DNA of 9,030 nucleotides from Planctomycetota bacterium. GTDB taxonomy: Bacteria > Planctomycetota > Planctomycetia > Pirellulales > Thermoguttaceae. The translations under genes were made by a program, and so were the position numbers. Of the stretch, positions 6,133 to 9,030 are shown in pieces; within the stretch, counting starts at the first letter, position 1, and each line of letters starts with the position of its first letter. The stretch lies in NCBI GenBank assembly GCA_013202535.1, contig JABMRP010000195.1, forward strand, positions 1 through 9,030. Direction: 5' to 3'. The notes under the pieces are model-generated. The model saw only the letters and a list, made by a program, of their open reading frames with translations, did no database searches and had not been told where the DNA came from.

Positions 6133-7802
6133 GGTGCCTCCGTTTCCGCGGCCTTTTCGCCTTTCAGCCTGCCCACGAAATCCCGCAACGCGGCCAGCGT
6201 TGCGGTGCTGGAGACCGCCGGCAAATCGTCCCAGTGGACGTGCTCGCGGATGGCCGCCAGCAACTCGTCGCAACCCTCCCCCGTGAACGCACTCGTGGGG
6301 AAAACGCCGGCGAAGCCGTGCTCGTGGGCAAAGGCCCGCAGCCGCTGGGGGCTCACGGGCAGGCCGCCCACGTCCATCCGCGCCGGCACCAGGAGCTTGG
6401 CGATGGGCGCGTTGGTACGGGCCTGGTCGAGCGCCTGCGACCAATAGGCGGCCCCCTCCAGAGGATTGGTTTCACTCCTCGCGTCCAGCAACACGCAGGC
6501 CACTGCGGCGTCGTCCATGGCAAGCTGGTGGACGAGTCGATAAGCGGGCTGCCCGGCCAAGTCCCACAACACCGTCTCGCGGTGTTCGTCCACGCCGCCG
6601 GCCGTCTTGACCGTGGTGCTGTCCAAAACCAAGGCTTGCCGGGCGTGCGACGAGCGGGTGTCGATGAACTTGCCCCGAACGAGACGATGAGCCAGACCGC
6701 TCTTGCCCACGCCCGTGTCGCCCACCAAGATCACCTTGGCGGTCCGGTGCTGAACGGATACCTCGACGGGCGCAGCGGGCCGGCGGGCGCGGCGCTTGCC
6801 CAGCAGCACGTCGAAGTCCAGATCCCAGAGGTGGATCAGCCGGGAGCACTCGTAGTCCGACATGCCCGGGCTCAAGCCGGCGGTGGCCAGCAGCGGCAGC
6901 GTGGGATGAAAGGCGAGCGCGGGAATCCGTGTGTCTACCGGTTCCGGGATGACCGCGACCGTCTCCCACGTCTTGCAACTCCACAGGCGGATTGTGTCAT
7001 CGTGGCTCTTCGATGCCAGCAGCCGACCGTCCGGGGAGAAGCCGACGATAGCGATAGCCCCGGTGTGCCCTTCGAGCGTGCGGAGCAGCTTGCCGCTTCG
7101 CGCCTCCCAGAGCTTCACCGTGTTGTCAAGACTCCCGCTCGCCAGCGTGCTGCCCTGCGGATCAAACGCGATGCTTGAGACCGCTTCTGCGTGACCTTCG
7201 AGAAAACTCAGCCGTCGCCCGGTCATGGTGTTCCACAACTGCATCGTTTGATGCCTGCCGCCCGTAGCAAGAACAGAAACGGTTGGGCTAAACGCAACCG
7301 GACATGCCTTCGCGCTGAAGCCGTGAAGTGAGTGCTTTACCGCTCCGTCACGCACTTGCCAGATTCGCACCGTGTCGTCGACGCTTCCACTTGCCAGAAA
7401 GTCGCCGTCGTAGCTGAATGCCAGGCTTATTACCGAAGCGGCGTGCCCTTCGAGCGTGCGGAGCAGCTTGCCGCTGGCCGGCTCCCACAATTTCACTGTG
7501 TGGGCAGTGGACCCGCTGGCCAGTATGGAGCCCGTGGGGCTAAACGCCACGCTGATAACCTGCCTCGTGTGCGCTTGGAAGGTGCGGAGCAGCTTGCCGC
7601 TGCGCGCCTCCCAGAGCTTCACCGTCTTGTCACGGCTCCCGCTGGCCAGCGTCTCGCCCTGCGGATCAAACGCCACGCTATAGACCGCGTCCTGGTGCCC
7701 TTGGAGCGTGCGGAGCAGCTTCACGCCCGGCGGCAGCGATAGCGCGGCGGCCTGGTCGCCTGACCCGTCGTTCGCCTCGGCTCGTTTCTTCTTTTTTGCC
7801 AT
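6129..7802 (-). CDS. WD40 propeller fused to a Ras/ROC-like GTPase, probable sensor-switch subunit
   Basis: This is a 557-residue cytoplasmic protein. After a lysine-rich start (MAKKKKR), residues 26-330 hold seven WD40 blades. Their closing motifs (VKLW, VKLW, VRIW, MQLW, VKLW, IRLW, IHLW) end at residues 64, 106, 148, 190, 232, 274 and 326, so the first six are spaced exactly 42 residues apart. Residues 354-520 are a small GTPase: Walker A GDTGVGKS (361-368), TRSSHARQ as probable switch I (382-389), WDLAGQP as G3 (413-419), PARMD in place of the G4 NKxD (473-477), and TSAF as G5 (503-506). The G3 glutamine after AG fits the Ras/Rab/ROC group. There is no COR region on this chain. One is found at the start of the next gene, which overlaps by four bases (ATGA), so the two products very likely act together. 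The propeller presumably binds the trigger. Confidence 0.92.
   Translation of the reverse strand: MAKKKKRAEANDGSGDQAAALSLPPGVKLLRTLQGHQDAVYSVAFDPQGETLASGSRDKTVKLWEARSGKLLRTFQAHTRQVISVAFSPTGSILASGSTAHTVKLWEPASGKLLRTLEGHAASVISLAFSYDGDFLASGSVDDTVRIWQVRDGAVKHSLHGFSAKACPVAFSPTVSVLATGGRHQTMQLWNTMTGRRLSFLEGHAEAVSSIAFDPQGSTLASGSLDNTVKLWEARSGKLLRTLEGHTGAIAIVGFSPDGRLLASKSHDDTIRLWSCKTWETVAVIPEPVDTRIPALAFHPTLPLLATAGLSPGMSDYECSRLIHLWDLDFDVLLGKRRARRPAAPVEVSVQHRTAKVILVGDTGVGKSGLAHRLVRGKFIDTRSSHARQALVLDSTTVKTAGGVDEHRETVLWDLAGQPAYRLVHQLAMDDAAVACVLLDARSETNPLEGAAYWSQALDQARTNAPIAKLLVPARMDVGGLPVSPQRLRAFAHEHGFAGVFPTSAFTGEGCDELLAAIREHVHWDDLPAVSSTATLAALRDFVGRLKGEKAAETEAP
6813..7727 (-). repeat. Tandem 126-base WD40 repeats
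   Basis: This DNA encodes the propeller. The string cggagcagctt occurs on the plus strand at 7081, 7459, 7585 and 7711, all separated by multiples of 126 bases. The units at 7081-7183 and 7585-7687 differ at only about 12 of 103 positions by hand alignment, including at third-codon positions. This means recent duplication or gene conversion between blades 1 and 5. Confidence 0.85.
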
Positions 7803-7830
7803 CGCAGCACCATGCCTTCTGGGAGTGCGG

Positions 7831-7859
7831 ATTATACCGCACGCGTTGACCAGTGACCA
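7831..7859 (-). promoter_or_regulatory. Promoter of the WD40-GTPase/TIR operon
   Basis: On the minus strand, TGGTCA (7854-7859) is followed after exactly 17 bases by a perfect TATAAT (7831-7836). Transcription would start near 7824, giving a short leader of about 22 bases before the ATG at 7802. TGGTCA is repeated 7 bases on (7847-7852), forming a direct repeat that a regulator could use. AGAAGG about 12 bases before the ATG is the only Shine-Dalgarno-like sequence. Confidence 0.6.
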
Positions 7860-7860
7860 G

Positions 7861-7944
7861 ACTCAGATTCTCGCCGATCGGCGCTCGGCTGGCAAGCTGG
7901 TAATGGGTCGCCCTTGCTGTATACTTTGGGTATTCGTGACAAGG
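7861..7944 (+). repeat. Promoter-like intergenic repeat, copy 2, upstream of the DUF4838-like gene
   Basis: This is the partner of the element at 4521-4604, in the same orientation, with the same conserved blocks and spacing: CGCCGA, TGGCAAGCTGG, 18 bases, GTATACT, then GGGTATTC. Here the first part contains a perfect 12-base palindrome (CGCCGATCGGCG, 7872-7883) and a GCCGA-N7-TCGGC stem. TATACT (7920-7925) would serve as -10 for the gene starting at 8006. Confidence 0.55.
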
Positions 7945-8005
7945 GGCTCCGGCGAGAGGCCAAGGTGGCTCGAGCCAGGATCACCTCATATTCCGGGAGA
8001 CAGCC

Positions 8006-9030
8006 ATGCGACGAAAGCCTTTAGCCCTGCTGCTGGCGGTACTGTCAGCCGGATTTACAGAGGCCGGGGAGCCCGCCGGCAGTGACGCGCCCCGGCCGAC
8101 TCGGGTAAGCCTTGCCGCTGATGGAAAACCGCTGGAGACGATCGTTACAGGCGAAGGAGCGTCGGACAGGACCCGTGAAGCGGCGACGACTCTGGCACGC
8201 TACCTGTCGCGGATTACCGGCGCCGAGTTCAAGGTGAGCACCGGCGACGGCAGCCGCGGCCTCGCGGTCGGCTTGCCCGGTGATTTCCCCAAGCTGCCGC
8301 TGGCCCGGCGCTGGGCCGATCCGGAGCCTCACCAGCGGGAGGACTATCTGCTGCGAACGCACGCCGAAGGTGTTTTCCTACTGGGTGCCACCGAACTTGC
8401 CGTGGAGCACGCGGTGTGGGACTTTTTGTATCGCTTGGGCTACCGGCAGTTTTTTCCCGGCCAGCGGTGGGAAGTCGTGCCGCGCAGCCCGGAGCTGGCC
8501 GTCGCGTTGGACGTCGAAGAGTCGCCCGACTACGTGGCCCGGAGAATCTGGTACGGATTCGGCGCCTGGGACTACAACGCCGAGCCCTATCGCGATTGGT
8601 GTACACGAAACCGGGCGACCTCGGGGATCGAATTGAAGACGGGCCATGCCTACGGCGGTATTATCAGCGCGCACCAAACGGAGTTCGACGAACACCCGGA
8701 GTTCTACGCGCTGGTCGAAGGGCGACGAAACGTCACGGGCCAGGCCAAGCTCTGCATTGGCAATCCCAACGTGCGAAAACTCGTGGTCCAGTACGCCGTG
8801 GGCCAGTTCGACCGTGACCCGGCCTCCGATAGCATCTCCATGGATCCCAGCGACGGCGGCGGCTGGTGCGAGTGCGATCGGTGCGCGGAACTTGGAAGCG
8901 TCACCGATCGGGCCCTGCTGCTGGCCAACGAGGTGGCGGCCGCGGTAAGCGACAAACATCCCGGCAAGCTCGTCGGCATGTACGCCTACAATTACCACTC
9001 ACCTCCACCGAGCATCAAGCCGCATCCGCA
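8006..9030 (+). CDS. Secreted DUF4838-like protein with glycoside-hydrolase-type N-terminal domain; C-terminus beyond window
   Basis: The first 341 residues are present. A signal peptide is clear (MRRK, hydrophobic 6-16, likely cut near TEA-GE at 20). Residues 35-165 look like the non-catalytic N-terminal domain found before GH67 alpha-glucuronidases and GH20-type hexosaminidases: AATTLARYLSRITGAEF (59-75), EDYLLRT (112-118), then GATELAVEHAVWDFLYRLGYRQFFPG (127-152). Residues 175 onward fit DUF4838, with SMDPSDGGGWCECDRC (278-293) as its most typical motif: three cysteines, possibly metal-binding. Action on an extracellular polysaccharide is likely, but the substrate is unknown, and the catalytic part may lie beyond the edge. 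GGGAG lies 6 bases before the ATG, and the promoter-like element with TATACT lies 80 bases upstream. It is transcribed away from the TIR operon. Confidence 0.87.
   Translation, partial: MRRKPLALLLAVLSAGFTEAGEPAGSDAPRPTRVSLAADGKPLETIVTGEGASDRTREAATTLARYLSRITGAEFKVSTGDGSRGLAVGLPGDFPKLPLARRWADPEPHQREDYLLRTHAEGVFLLGATELAVEHAVWDFLYRLGYRQFFPGQRWEVVPRSPELAVALDVEESPDYVARRIWYGFGAWDYNAEPYRDWCTRNRATSGIELKTGHAYGGIISAHQTEFDEHPEFYALVEGRRNVTGQAKLCIGNPNVRKLVVQYAVGQFDRDPASDSISMDPSDGGGWCECDRCAELGSVTDRALLLANEVAAAVSDKHPGKLVGMYAYNYHSPPPSIKPHP

Larger units (their letters stand above)
7803..8005. other. Bidirectional promoter region (203 bases)
   Basis: This region separates the WD40-GTPase/TIR operon (leftward) from the DUF4838-like gene (rightward). 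It holds a compact -35/-10 pair for the operon and copy 2 of the promoter-like element for the rightward gene. The two promoter sites are about 10-80 bases apart and could influence each other. Confidence 0.6.

Noticed and set aside
4648..6444. Longer version of the TIR protein beginning near 6444 in the same frame
   Set aside because: The extra residues are proline/arginine/glycine-rich and are the shadow of the GTPase gene in another frame. The ATG at 6132 has its own GGAGG and the ATGA overlap.
6120..7178. 352-codon plus-strand open frame across the GTPase gene
   Set aside because: It is antisense to a clear WD40/GTPase coding region. Its repeated peptides merely mirror the WD40 DNA repeats.
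7081..7725. Regular 126-base repeats considered as a CRISPR-like array or satellite
   Set aside because: They lie fully inside a coding frame and encode WD40 blades of 42 residues. There are no repeat-spacer units.
4521..7944. The flanking repeats as ends of a transposon or integron
   Set aside because: There is no transposase or integrase. The copies are direct, not inverted, have diverged, and contain promoter-like boxes.

Overview
The window looks like a piece of a high-GC planctomycete chromosome, probably of Pirellulales type. The signs are secreted proteins built on planctomycete-typical domains (ThuA-like, TPR-like plus jelly-roll, DUF4838-like), long intergenic spaces, and a WD40/GTPase/TIR gene pair. 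The assignment rests on protein character alone. No rRNA, tRNA, CRISPR array or transposase was seen.

Layout. Positions 1-1585 (minus strand) hold a three-gene membrane transport cluster, transcribed as DUF1097-like protein, then a small DUF997/YhdT-like protein, then a sodium:solute symporter. The symporter uses a GTG start overlapping the preceding stop (TAGTG) and runs off the left edge. Positions 1586-1891 are a divergent promoter region with a candidate operator. Positions 1892-2704 (plus) encode a secreted ThuA-like protein. Positions 2890-4350 (plus) encode a secreted helical-repeat plus jelly-roll protein, preceded by a TTGACA promoter candidate. Positions 4351-4647 hold no gene but contain a promoter-like repeat element (4521-4604). 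Positions 4648-7802 (minus) are a two-gene operon: a seven-bladed WD40 propeller fused to a Ras/ROC-like GTPase, then a COR-like, zinc-ribbon and TIR protein, joined by an ATGA overlap. A compact TATAAT promoter drives it. Positions 7861-7944 carry the second copy of the promoter-like element, upstream of a secreted DUF4838-like protein (8006 to the right edge).

The most interesting part is 4648-7860. The two proteins together look like one Roco-type switch split in two: sensor propeller and GTPase on one chain, COR-like relay, zinc ribbon and TIR effector on the other. TIR domains of this bacterial type commonly cleave NAD+, so an immune or conflict role is a reasonable inference, but nothing in the window proves it. 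The operon is flanked by two diverged direct copies (62 of 84 positions by hand alignment) of the promoter-like element. The left copy has no gene downstream on its strand, which suggests that the operon was inserted here or that a neighbouring gene was lost.
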